DNA from: Methylohalobius sp964654415 | GTDB taxonomy: Bacteria > Pseudomonadota > Gammaproteobacteria > Methylococcales > Methylothermaceae | Direction of reading: 5' to 3' | Length of the DNA: 64,000 nt | Assembly: GCA_964654415.1 (NCBI GenBank) | Contig: CAZZIP010000004.1 | Coordinates: 124,001-188,000 of the forward strand | In this document: one piece after another, positions 54,064 through 61,971 of the stretch | Position numbering within the stretch: the first letter of the stretch is position 1 | Layout: every line of letters begins with the position of its first letter | The notes under the pieces: model-generated | What the model was told of the DNA's origin: nothing | The model's database searches: none | Seen by the model: the letters and a program-made list of their open reading frames with translations, nothing else | Program-made: the position numbers and the translations under genes

Positions 54064-55727
54064 CGGTTGTGGCTCCCCCAACACGGATGAACCGTAACGC
54101 TGCCGCGCCCGTCCTCGTAGAGCTCTTCGGCGCGGATGACGAAATTGTCGAGCTTCATAGTGAGGTGGCGGTCAAAGTACTCAGCAAGCTGCTTTTCGAT
54201 GCCGGGGTCGTAAGCCGGCTTGACCGTATGGGTAGTACCCCAGCTTACCTCGACCACCCGGCCATCTTTCACCACCAGCCTTCCGTCCTTGAATACATAG
54301 TCGGGTTTAGCAAACATTTCTTCTTTATTTTCTCTCGGCGTATAGACAGTGATGTCCGCTACCGCCCCAGCTCCCAGATGTCCCCGATCGGACAGGCCGA
54401 TCAATTCGGCAGGACCTGCGCGGGTCATGATCGCGATCTCGTACAGGGAATACTCGCGCTCGATGCTCGCTAGAGTCGTCATTTTCTGTGCCTCGGGATG
54501 AAGTCTTGCCAGCTGCTCGTTGCGGAACGAACGATCCATCAAGAGGCGAATCAGATGAGGATAGCTGGTGAACGGCGCCCCGTTGGGATGGTCGGTGGTC
54601 AAATACACCTTCCAGGGGTTATCGATCAACAAAAAGATCTCCAAGCCAATAGCCCACTGCAGGGCGTTGACGAAGTTCTTATCCCGGTACTTGAACGGCA
54701 CTACCCCACAACCGGCATCGCATTCGATGTCCATACACACCCATTTCTTGGGATGGGCGTGGCGAGCGTTGGCGTGCTGGCGCATGCTGTCGCCTGAAGC
54801 AGTGACGGTCTGGCCGAATAGGATCTGACCTACGTCCACGGTGATGTTGTGGCTGGCGTTGACCGCTTCGGCGATGCGTGCCGCTCCCGAGGAGAACTTG
54901 AAATCCCCTTCGTTGCCATAACTGTGGAACTGGATGTGGGTCAGATGCATAGGCAGACCCTCCACCCCTGCTATGGTCTTCAAGGTGGTCTCTACGTTGC
55001 CAGGAACGCCTAGGTTACAGCCGTGGACGTGGAGCGGGTGGGGCACGCCCAACTCGTACACCGCACGCGCCAAAGCCTTAAGGACCTGGCGTGGAGTTAC
55101 CCCGTAAAACTCATGCTTTTCATCGAGATCCAGCGCTCGTTGGTTGAACTTGAACGCGCTAATGCCACCCGGATTGACCACTTTGACGCCGATGCACTGC
55201 GTGGCGTTCAAGGTCCAGGCCACGTAGTCGTTGATCCGCTTTTGATCAGTTCGGTCGCGCAGCAGGCGCAAGAAGAAATCGTCGTTGCCGAGCATGACGT
55301 AGCCGCCTTTATCCAGGATCGGAATGTCGGCCATCTCCATGTGTGCCTGGCGCGCGTTGATAGGCAGTACTGCCGGCTCGAACGCGCAGGTAAACCCCAT
55401 CTCGGCATAGCGGTAACCGGTGGTCAGGGTGCTCGGGACGGCGTGGCCGCAGCCGGAGCGCAAAAGCGGAGTGCGCGGTACCGGATCCTTGCGGTGGTCC
55501 TCGGGCAGCATGGTACGAGCGATGTTGACTTTGCCCCCGCCGATGTGGGTATGCATGTCGATGGCGCCGGCCATCACCACTTTACCGCGCAGGTCGTATT
55601 CTAAGTCAACCTGTGCGCCGACTGGAGGATCGACGATGCGTCCATCTTGGATGTAAATATCGAGTACGCGGCCGTTGACGCGATGGGCGGGATCGTAAAC
55701 GGTACCGCCGGAAAGCTTGATCAGCAT
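54060..55727 (-). CDS. fhcA: formyltransferase/hydrolase complex subunit A (amidohydrolase), set 2
   Basis: The 555-residue metal-dependent hydrolase cleaves formyl-methanofuran to formate and methanofuran. The zinc ligands are visible: HxH at residues 59 and 61 (IDMHTHIGG), the carboxylated-lysine candidate in GVKVVNPGG, the histidine in PLHVHGCNLG and aspartate in TTDHPNG. ATG 55727 is chosen because it follows the fhcB stop by seven bases and gives MLIKLSGGTVYDP; an upstream frame runs into fhcB. Hydrolysis should still work although the B partner has lost its redox centre. Confidence 0.94.
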   Translation of the reverse strand: MLIKLSGGTVYDPAHRVNGRVLDIYIQDGRIVDPPVGAQVDLEYDLRGKVVMAGAIDMHTHIGGGKVNIARTMLPEDHRKDPVPRTPLLRSGCGHAVPSTLTTGYRYAEMGFTCAFEPAVLPINARQAHMEMADIPILDKGGYVMLGNDDFFLRLLRDRTDQKRINDYVAWTLNATQCIGVKVVNPGGISAFKFNQRALDLDEKHEFYGVTPRQVLKALARAVYELGVPHPLHVHGCNLGVPGNVETTLKTIAGVEGLPMHLTHIQFHSYGNEGDFKFSSGAARIAEAVNASHNITVDVGQILFGQTVTASGDSMRQHANARHAHPKKWVCMDIECDAGCGVVPFKYRDKNFVNALQWAIGLEIFLLIDNPWKVYLTTDHPNGAPFTSYPHLIRLLMDRSFRNEQLARLHPEAQKMTTLASIEREYSLYEIAIMTRAGPAELIGLSDRGHLGAGAVADITVYTPRENKEEMFAKPDYVFKDGRLVVKDGRVVEVSWGTTHTVKPAYDPGIEKQLAEYFDRHLTMKLDNFVIRAEELYEDGRGSVTVHPCWGSHNR

Positions 55728-55734
55728 TTGAACT

Positions 55735-56997
55735 TTATTCCAGAGCTTGATAAATAGATCCGAGAACCTGAGCAGTGCTGGGAAGCCCAACCTCGCGCAG
55801 CTTGAACAAGCGGATCGCCACCACGTTGTCCATACGATAAGTGTGCCCGGCGTGGTCGATACCCGGAACCCCGACTGGGATATAGACCTCGGGTGTCTGC
55901 TCGAAGGTCATGCCACAGCGTCCCAGAACGATCGTAGGGGCCTTGCTGGGCGGAGGGCTACGATCCGTGTTGTAAGCCGAAATCCAAAGCAGGGCATCGA
56001 CCTCACCTTCCGCCAGTAGGCGATCGGTAGCGTAAAGGTAAGGATCGTATTCAGGAAAGCCGCGGCTGAACCTAACTCGGGTAGGAAAACCGGTCAACCA
56101 GCCGCACACTTGGGTCGCAGTCTGATCGCCTTCTTTGCCTCCGAGTGGCAAGCCCACACAACGCGTGGTGCGATTTAGGCTTTTGATCAATTCGCACGTC
56201 ATCTGCACAGTCAGTTCCGCATGGGGCCAGTTAAGTGCCGAAGCTGCCCAGGTGATTACCCCGTAGCGGGCGGTTTTCAGCTTGTCCGCCAAGGACTCAA
56301 GATCGGCTACGCTGACTCCCCCGACCGTTTCGACCGCCAGCGGACGAGCGTTGACCAGCGCCTTAAGCACCGCCACCACGGCCGGCAGATCCTCATTCGC
56401 ACAGCTGAGCACCTTAAGTTCACGAGTTCTGGCCCAAGCACTTGAAGGCGGTTTGCCCAGATACACCACTTCCCGGCACGCGGCATCTACAAACAAGCCA
56501 TCGACCCCAAGGTAGCGTTCGAAAAACCGCGGAAAAAGAACGTCTATATCTACTCCCAAGGCTACCAATAGGTCAGCCCGATTTTTGACCTCGGCCAGGG
56601 TAGTGGTCATCCAGCCGCTGTCCTGAAGGACCAGAATATTGCGCAAGGCAGCCTGGCTCCCCAGGCTATCTACCACTGCTCCCAAGCGGTCCGCTAGCTT
56701 TAGGGCAGCCCGCATCCCGGCCACATCGGTAGCCAGGCCAGAGATCAATGGCAATTCGGCCTGCTTTAAGATTTCCGCCGCGCGCGCGACCGCCGCCTCT
56801 AGAGAAACCGGTTTCCCCTGGATCAAAGGCCGCCTATCCCCTAGCGGTTGTTCAAATGCCGGTTTGGTGACTTCATCCCCGTTTTCCAATACTTCCACCT
56901 GCCCGCCCCGAACTCTGACTTTCAAGTCATCGGAGCCAATGCCACAAAATGGACTGGGGACGTGCTCCCAAACCCCAGGTTCGGTCATTATCGCCAT
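55735..56997 (-). CDS. fhcB: formyltransferase/hydrolase complex subunit B, redox-inactive type, set 2
   Basis: This 420-residue molybdopterin-oxidoreductase-fold protein lacks the redox centres. Where the archaeal enzyme has CxxCxxxC, it reads PSPFCGIGSDDL with one cysteine. The later GNAC cysteine is absent, and the catalytic VCHGPS is replaced by SLGSQAAL before the conserved LAEVKNRADLLV. That is the pattern of the B subunit of bacterial Fhc, which is structural. A second ATG at 56988 is possible; neither start has a strong ribosome site. It begins the second set 68 bases after the first. Confidence 0.92.
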   Translation of the reverse strand: MAIMTEPGVWEHVPSPFCGIGSDDLKVRVRGGQVEVLENGDEVTKPAFEQPLGDRRPLIQGKPVSLEAAVARAAEILKQAELPLISGLATDVAGMRAALKLADRLGAVVDSLGSQAALRNILVLQDSGWMTTTLAEVKNRADLLVALGVDIDVLFPRFFERYLGVDGLFVDAACREVVYLGKPPSSAWARTRELKVLSCANEDLPAVVAVLKALVNARPLAVETVGGVSVADLESLADKLKTARYGVITWAASALNWPHAELTVQMTCELIKSLNRTTRCVGLPLGGKEGDQTATQVCGWLTGFPTRVRFSRGFPEYDPYLYATDRLLAEGEVDALLWISAYNTDRSPPPSKAPTIVLGRCGMTFEQTPEVYIPVGVPGIDHAGHTYRMDNVVAIRLFKLREVGLPSTAQVLGSIYQALE

Positions 56998-57065
56998 ATT
57001 TTAAGCTTTGCTTTACCTAAAGTTTGCCGCAAATCAAGAATCCAAACTCCCAAAGCGCTTCCCGC

Positions 57066-57881
57066 TCAGCTGCGCGCGTCGGCATACACCAAAATCTCGC
57101 CTTTGTTCAACTCGATGGAATCGCCGCTCCAACGTTGATATTGACCGCCGACATAAGCATCGTCGATGAAGAACCCCTGTTTGCGGAGATAAAGCAGAAT
57201 GGTTCGCACAATAGGAGGTCGATACGTGGTGTCGTAATTGAACGTGGGCAAAAGCTCGATCGGTTGGGTGGTCATGATGGTCCCGCGCACCATCCCGGCT
57301 CCTGGACGCATACCCATCTGCCCAAGAACCACGACAGTGCCGGCTTTTAGGTTCACCCCGGTGAAGTCCCCGCTGTCTCCGGCGATGGCGATCAATCCTC
57401 GGCGCATCCCGTTACCCACCTCGTTTTTGGCGCTACCGTAGATGAAAATTTCCCCGCCAGTCATGCCTATGGCCGCCCCGCGCACCGCGCTGCCGACCAT
57501 ATGGCCGGCATCGCCCCGAATGGTAATCCTACCGCCAGCCATTTCGCGGCCCACCCAATCGCCAGCCGAGCCTTCGACGATAATCTCACCACCGGACATT
57601 CCAGCACCCAGATGCGCCCCTACATCCCCGATGATCCGTAGCCGCCCACGGGTCATGCCACAACCGAGCAGCTTAACCTTAGTGAGATCCCCCTCCACGG
57701 TCACCACGCCATCTGCAACCTCTCCCTGGACGTTGAAAAACTCTCCCAACTGGGCTTTTTGGTTGCCGTGGAAGACTAACAATTCGGCAACTTCTTTTTC
57801 ACTCTTGCCGAGCAGCCGGTCTGGGCAGATGCAGTCGGCCTCCAATGGAACGCTCGGGGCAGTGTGTAAAACCAATCTCAT
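57066..57881 (-). CDS. fwdC: formylmethanofuran dehydrogenase subunit C (FwdC-like), set 1
   Basis: The 271-residue beta-helix protein has repeated turns such as GGEIIVEGSAGDWVG and GGRITIRGDAGHMVG, the FwdC fold. The C-terminal 60 residues (YDTTYRPPIVRTILLYLR onward) differ strongly from those of the set 2 copy. The ATG overlaps the formyltransferase stop (ATGA). In archaea FwdC sits beside FwdA and FwdD in the dehydrogenase core, and the same is expected here with the redox-competent B subunit. Confidence 0.92.
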   Translation of the reverse strand: MRLVLHTAPSVPLEADCICPDRLLGKSEKEVAELLVFHGNQKAQLGEFFNVQGEVADGVVTVEGDLTKVKLLGCGMTRGRLRIIGDVGAHLGAGMSGGEIIVEGSAGDWVGREMAGGRITIRGDAGHMVGSAVRGAAIGMTGGEIFIYGSAKNEVGNGMRRGLIAIAGDSGDFTGVNLKAGTVVVLGQMGMRPGAGMVRGTIMTTQPIELLPTFNYDTTYRPPIVRTILLYLRKQGFFIDDAYVGGQYQRWSGDSIELNKGEILVYADARS

Positions 57882-58768
57882 GATCCACCCTGCAGAATGT
57901 CATAGAGCCTCAGCTGAAACTGGCCGAGGCTTCCGCCGTAATTGCCAGCGGTGATCTTAATGATACCATCGCCCGCCGCCGCCTGGATGCCACGCCGCAT
58001 GGACTCTGCCACTGCCTCCTCACTCAGACCATCGATGACGATCTCCAACACGCAGCCGACCGCCTCCGGCAGACAAGTCTTTACCCGTCCGCGCAGCGAA
58101 GGACAATAAGCTTCGTTGGTCGAGGCGGGAAGAGATTTATACCGCGATCCCGGCTTGCTGCCGCTGCGCACGACTCCGTCCGGGAACGGGAGAATCACTC
58201 CAGGCACTTGCATGGCTTCTACCGCTCTTTCTGCAGCGTGCAGGGTGAAAGGCAGATCCTCCCCGAGGATCAGAATGTTGCCCCCGCCCACAGCAGGCTG
58301 CACACCAAAGGACTCCTCGACCAAAAACTCCCCTTCCATCACCGGGATCCGCCACAGGCGGGTATTCCCAAGTACCTTGCTGGCTTGATAGCCGTCCCCG
58401 AAATAGCGCAGCTTTCCCCCGACCTCCACGCGCTCGCTTGCCTCCAGGCCGTTGAAACAAGCAGTGGTGGGACAGGTCATTACGCATTGGCCGATCCGTT
58501 CGACCAGACGGGCCCCTACCCCTTTGGGGCTGCCAGCAAACAGCAGGACGCTGATCCCCGGCCTACCATCTGGGGTCTCATCTGCAGGAATCCGGCGCTC
58601 GATCCCGGCCTCGCACTTGCAGCCGATGACCGAGGTCGCAAACCCGGTCATGGAGCGGGCAGCAGCCAACGCCCACTTTTCGGTCTCGCCGGTGATGACC
58701 ACGCGTGCCGCCCACATGGCAAAGGCTTCGGCGAAGGTGTCAACGATTTCGGTCGGTCCGATGAACAT
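57878..58768 (-). CDS. fhcD: formylmethanofuran:tetrahydromethanopterin formyltransferase (Ftr), set 1
   Basis: The 296-residue Ftr starts at ATG 58768, which has GGAGAGG about eight bases upstream; the TTG seven codons earlier overlaps this site and is rejected. VDTFAEAFAMWAARVVIT, MTGFATSVIGCKCEAGIE, PDGRPGISVLLFAG, FGDGYQASK and TAGNYGGSLGQF match the family. A second formyltransferase in the same gene block suggests that each set can be expressed or assembled as an independent complex. It is coupled to fwdC. Confidence 0.94.
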   Translation of the reverse strand: MFIGPTEIVDTFAEAFAMWAARVVITGETEKWALAAARSMTGFATSVIGCKCEAGIERRIPADETPDGRPGISVLLFAGSPKGVGARLVERIGQCVMTCPTTACFNGLEASERVEVGGKLRYFGDGYQASKVLGNTRLWRIPVMEGEFLVEESFGVQPAVGGGNILILGEDLPFTLHAAERAVEAMQVPGVILPFPDGVVRSGSKPGSRYKSLPASTNEAYCPSLRGRVKTCLPEAVGCVLEIVIDGLSEEAVAESMRRGIQAAAGDGIIKITAGNYGGSLGQFQLRLYDILQGGS

Positions 58769-58833
58769 GCGTGCATCCTCTCCAGACAATCAAACCTGGA
58801 GGCTCATAACCTCAACTCCACTCAATCTTAGGA

Positions 58834-60471
58834 TCAGCCGCCAAACACTCTGACTCCGTGGGGAAGATAGTGTTCATCGACCGGATAGTTTTCAAACTGC
58901 ACCGAGTAATACTCCTCGAAGAAAGGCTTGAGGACCGCCTCGATCTTGGGGTCGTAATCCGGGGAGACGTGAAAAACTTTGCCTTGAAAATCGCGACAGA
59001 ACTCGTGGTCGTAGATGAAAAACTCTCCGCCTTTCAAAACGTAGCGGGCAGCGTTGAACATCGCCTCCTTGTCCGGTTGCTCGTCATAGATGGTGATGTC
59101 GGCGTCCGCCCCCACCCCGAGGTGGCCTTTGTCCTTAAGCCCCAGCAGCTTGGCTGGTCCCGCCCGGGTAATGATAGCGATTTCATATAGGCTAAACTCG
59201 CGGTCGATGTCGAGCAAAGAGGTTTTGGCGATGGCTTTGGGATTGGCTTTTCTGGCTTGCTCGTCGCGAAAACTTTTGTCCATCAGCAGGCGAATCAACC
59301 GAGGGTAATTCTGGAACGAGCCGCCATTGGGATGGTCCGTCGACAGCACCATGCGCCAGGGGTCTTTGGCAAGCAAGAACAACTCCAGCCCAATCGCCCA
59401 TTGCAACGCGTGGGTGTAAACGTGCTCCTGGTAGGAGAAGGGAAGAATCCCGCAGCCCGACTCACATTCGGTGTCGGCATTGACCCACTTGTCGCGGGTC
59501 ATGTTGCGCAGCAGCCAAGTAAGTGGGGCATCGGCGGTCATCAAGGTCGCCTTGCCGAACATCACCTGCCCCACGTCGGCGCTGATATTGGGGTGGGTAT
59601 TGATGTACTCGACGATTTCCTTAGCAGCTGAGGTCGGATTTTTGCCCCTTTCCCCACCGTAGCAGTGGAACTGGATATGGGTGATGTGCACCCGCCGATC
59701 CTCGGCGGTTTTCATGGTTTCTAGGGTAGTTTGGTAATTGCCGCTGTGGCCTAAATTGTTGCAGTGGATGTGGGCCGGATGGGGCAACCTCAAGTCGTTG
59801 CTGACGTCGATCAGGGCTTTGATGATCTTGCGCGGCGTTAGATTCTCAAACCCGGAAACAGGCTCGTCGATGTCGTGCACATTAGCGTTTCTTCGGCCTT
59901 TCCAGGGCTCGTCGCCGCCGGGATTGACGAGCTTGATCGCATAGGCTTTGGTCGCATTGAGCCACCAGGCCACGGCCTCGCGAAACTCGTCCATCCGCCC
60001 TTGCGCCAATAGTTGGTTGAGGCAAACGTTGTTGGCCAAAAGCAGATAGAATCCCTTGTCGATCACCGGAGTGTCGTGGAGCTCCTCAAGGGCATGGCGA
60101 GCACCCAGAGGGGGGATCGCCGCCTCCATAGCGGTGGTATAGCCCAAGGTGGCATACCGGTAACCGGTGGCAAAGGTAGAAGGCACCACTCCTCCTACCC
60201 CCGAGCGCAGCTCGCCGACCCTGGGCTGGACGTCGTAGCGATGGTCCTCAGGGAGGAATTTGCGCGCCAGATTCACTTTGTGGCCAGCGATATGGCAGTG
60301 CATATCGACTCCGCCCGGCATCACCACCATGCCGCTGACATCGATGGCCGGGGCGTCCTCGGGCAGATCGGCGACGATCTTGCCATCCTGGACGCAGAGG
60401 TCTCGGACTTCGCCGTCGATCCCGTTGATCGGGTCGTAAACTTTGCCGTTCTTGATGCGCAAACTAGCCAT
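58834..60471 (-). CDS. fwdA: formylmethanofuran dehydrogenase subunit A (amidohydrolase), set 1
   Basis: The 545-residue protein is the dinuclear-zinc hydrolase subunit. Ligands seen are His58 and His60 (VDMHCHIAG), Lys180 in AIKLVNPGG (to be carboxylated), the histidine in PAHIHCNNLG and Asp379 in STDHPNGG. Archaeal FwdA has H57, H59, K178 and D385, so positions agree closely. In that enzyme formate made at the redox site tunnels to this site to be joined to methanofuran, or the reverse. It starts eight bases after the B gene; a 65-bp gap precedes Ftr. Confidence 0.94.
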   Translation of the reverse strand: MASLRIKNGKVYDPINGIDGEVRDLCVQDGKIVADLPEDAPAIDVSGMVVMPGGVDMHCHIAGHKVNLARKFLPEDHRYDVQPRVGELRSGVGGVVPSTFATGYRYATLGYTTAMEAAIPPLGARHALEELHDTPVIDKGFYLLLANNVCLNQLLAQGRMDEFREAVAWWLNATKAYAIKLVNPGGDEPWKGRRNANVHDIDEPVSGFENLTPRKIIKALIDVSNDLRLPHPAHIHCNNLGHSGNYQTTLETMKTAEDRRVHITHIQFHCYGGERGKNPTSAAKEIVEYINTHPNISADVGQVMFGKATLMTADAPLTWLLRNMTRDKWVNADTECESGCGILPFSYQEHVYTHALQWAIGLELFLLAKDPWRMVLSTDHPNGGSFQNYPRLIRLLMDKSFRDEQARKANPKAIAKTSLLDIDREFSLYEIAIITRAGPAKLLGLKDKGHLGVGADADITIYDEQPDKEAMFNAARYVLKGGEFFIYDHEFCRDFQGKVFHVSPDYDPKIEAVLKPFFEEYYSVQFENYPVDEHYLPHGVRVFGG

Positions 60472-60479
60472 AAGCTTCC

Positions 60480-61808
60480 TTATGCAGCCTGGATGGTCTG
60501 CCGCTTGATCCCCTTAAGCTCCAAGATTCGTTCTTTCAGCCGACGCAGGATCTCCTCGTCGCTGGGATAAGGCGACTTGAACGCCGGCCTCAAGGGTAAA
60601 GCGACGTTGTCCATCCGATAAACCGTCCCGGCCACATTGATCCCATAAGCGGCGACGGTAAACGCTACCTTGGCGATCTGGCTGGTACGGGTCGGTTTGG
60701 GATCTAAAGTGATTACCGGAATTTTATGCAGGTGCTCGATCGCTTTGCGCGGGAAATTGGCTGCCGGATCCGAGGCCACGACCAACAGCGCGTCTGCCTC
60801 CCCGCGCGCTAGCACGTCTACCGTGGTAAACTCGCCGGGGTTGAAGCGTGGATACCCCCGGTTGAAATTGACCCCGAACGGATAACCGGTCTGCCACGAC
60901 ACGACGTTGTCGGCCCCGGTGACGTTGCCGTGGCCGCGCACCGGATTGGCAACGAAATGGGTAAAGTTGTTCAGGTCTGTGGCCAATGCGAGCAAGGCGG
61001 CGACGTTAAAATGGCGGCCCCGGGTCATGCTCAAGCCCATGCCGAAGAAGATCACTCCGAAGCGGCAGTTTTTCATGCGCTCTACCAAGTCCTGCAGGAC
61101 TTCCAGGGAAATCCCGGTCCGCTCTGCCACACTCCCGTCTACGAACTTCCCCCGCACCAAAGCCCGAAGCGCCCACAACACCTCAAAGTCGCGCCCCGGT
61201 TTAACTTGCAGGAAAATATCCGCTTCTTGGGCGCTTTTGGTCTTGCGCACGTCCACCATCACCACCGTGCGGTCGGAACGTCCACCGGGGAGATACTTGC
61301 TCTTGGCCTTGACCGAATAACGCTCGAAATGGCGCGGGTGCGCCTCGACCGGATTGCCGCCCCAATACATGATGAAATCCGCCCGATTCTTGATCTCCCC
61401 GAGGCTTGCGGTGCTTTCGCCAATTCCCTGGAAAGCCATCCCCGACGGGCCATGGCAGACCGAAGTGGTGGTATCGATGTTGCCGCTTAGAAAATCGGCG
61501 ATCGCCACCGCCTCCTTTTGGGCCTCGCAGGTGGTATCGCTCAAACCATACACCGCCGGAAACTTGGCTTTGACTAAAATCTGCGCCGCCGCCTCAATCG
61601 CTTGTTCTAGACTCGCCTCTTTGCCGTCGATCAAAGCGACCGGGTGGTCTTCTATTTTATGTTCTAAAAACCAAGCCCGCCCTAACTCACAGGCATTACC
61701 CGCACGGGTGATGCTTTTGCCGTCGGTGGCGACGACCAGTTCGATATCGTCGCAAACACAACCGCAAAAGGTACACACGGCATTTTTGATGGTACGCGCT
61801 TCACTCAT
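60480..61808 (-). CDS. fwdB: formylmethanofuran dehydrogenase subunit B with intact Mo/W and iron-sulfur motifs, set 1
   Basis: The 442-residue molybdopterin oxidoreductase has C12-xx-C15-xxx-C19 and C40 (CTFCGCVC and GNACELG), a standard four-cysteine iron-sulfur site. Cys118 in TTSVCHGPSGM (codon 61455-61457) is at the same residue number as the tungsten-binding Cys118 of archaeal FwdB. GEIKNRADFIMYWGGNP and HPRHFERYS follow as in archaeal enzymes. It lacks the C-terminal molybdopterin dinucleotide-binding domain, which in archaea is the separate FwdD; here that domain is encoded by the divergent gene at 61972. GAGGGGG lies just upstream of the ATG. Redox activity is inferred. Confidence 0.93.
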   Translation of the reverse strand: MSEARTIKNAVCTFCGCVCDDIELVVATDGKSITRAGNACELGRAWFLEHKIEDHPVALIDGKEASLEQAIEAAAQILVKAKFPAVYGLSDTTCEAQKEAVAIADFLSGNIDTTTSVCHGPSGMAFQGIGESTASLGEIKNRADFIMYWGGNPVEAHPRHFERYSVKAKSKYLPGGRSDRTVVMVDVRKTKSAQEADIFLQVKPGRDFEVLWALRALVRGKFVDGSVAERTGISLEVLQDLVERMKNCRFGVIFFGMGLSMTRGRHFNVAALLALATDLNNFTHFVANPVRGHGNVTGADNVVSWQTGYPFGVNFNRGYPRFNPGEFTTVDVLARGEADALLVVASDPAANFPRKAIEHLHKIPVITLDPKPTRTSQIAKVAFTVAAYGINVAGTVYRMDNVALPLRPAFKSPYPSDEEILRRLKERILELKGIKRQTIQAA

Positions 61809-61876
61809 AGCACCCCCTCACTGGGTGTTGGTTTAAAACTTAAAGCCGCGTTTTTCTTCTAGCTTTTTAACCAAAA

Positions 61877-61891
61877 TGCAATTTTTTTGCA
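61877..61891. promoter_or_regulatory. dyad in the divergent fwdB / fwdD-cysJ control region
   Basis: TGCAA-N5-TTGCA is a perfect inverted repeat in the 163-bp spacer between the two divergent genes. It lies upstream of the candidate plus-strand promoter and could be an operator acting on both sides. The arms are short, so chance is possible. Confidence 0.3.
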
Positions 61892-61909
61892 ACCTCAAAG
61901 CTTTCCAGC

Positions 61910-61938
61910 TTGCCGCTTAGACGTGGATTTTTTATGCT
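61910..61938 (+). promoter_or_regulatory. candidate sigma-70 promoter for the FwdD-CysJ fusion gene
   Basis: TTGCCG (61910-61915) and TATGCT (61933-61938) are separated by 17 bases and precede the ATG by 33 bases. A GCAGGAG ribosome site ends seven bases before the ATG at 61972. Each hexamer matches the consensus at four of six positions. Confidence 0.4.
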
Positions 61939-61971
61939 TTCCAATACTTTTGAAATTTGCAGGAGATTTGC

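Larger units (their letters stand above)
52356..61808 (-). other. tandem pair of formylmethanofuran gene sets, B-A-D-C twice
   Basis: Eight minus-strand genes form two complete sets with the same order: B, A, D (formyltransferase), C. The first-transcribed set (61808-57066) has an archaeal-type B subunit with all redox ligands. The second (56997-52356) has a degenerate B subunit, as in the bacterial Fhc complex. A 68-bp gap separates the sets; other gaps are 4-65 bases or overlaps, so all eight may form one operon. Protein sequences of matching subunits are clearly divergent, so this is not a recent duplication. Confidence 0.9.
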
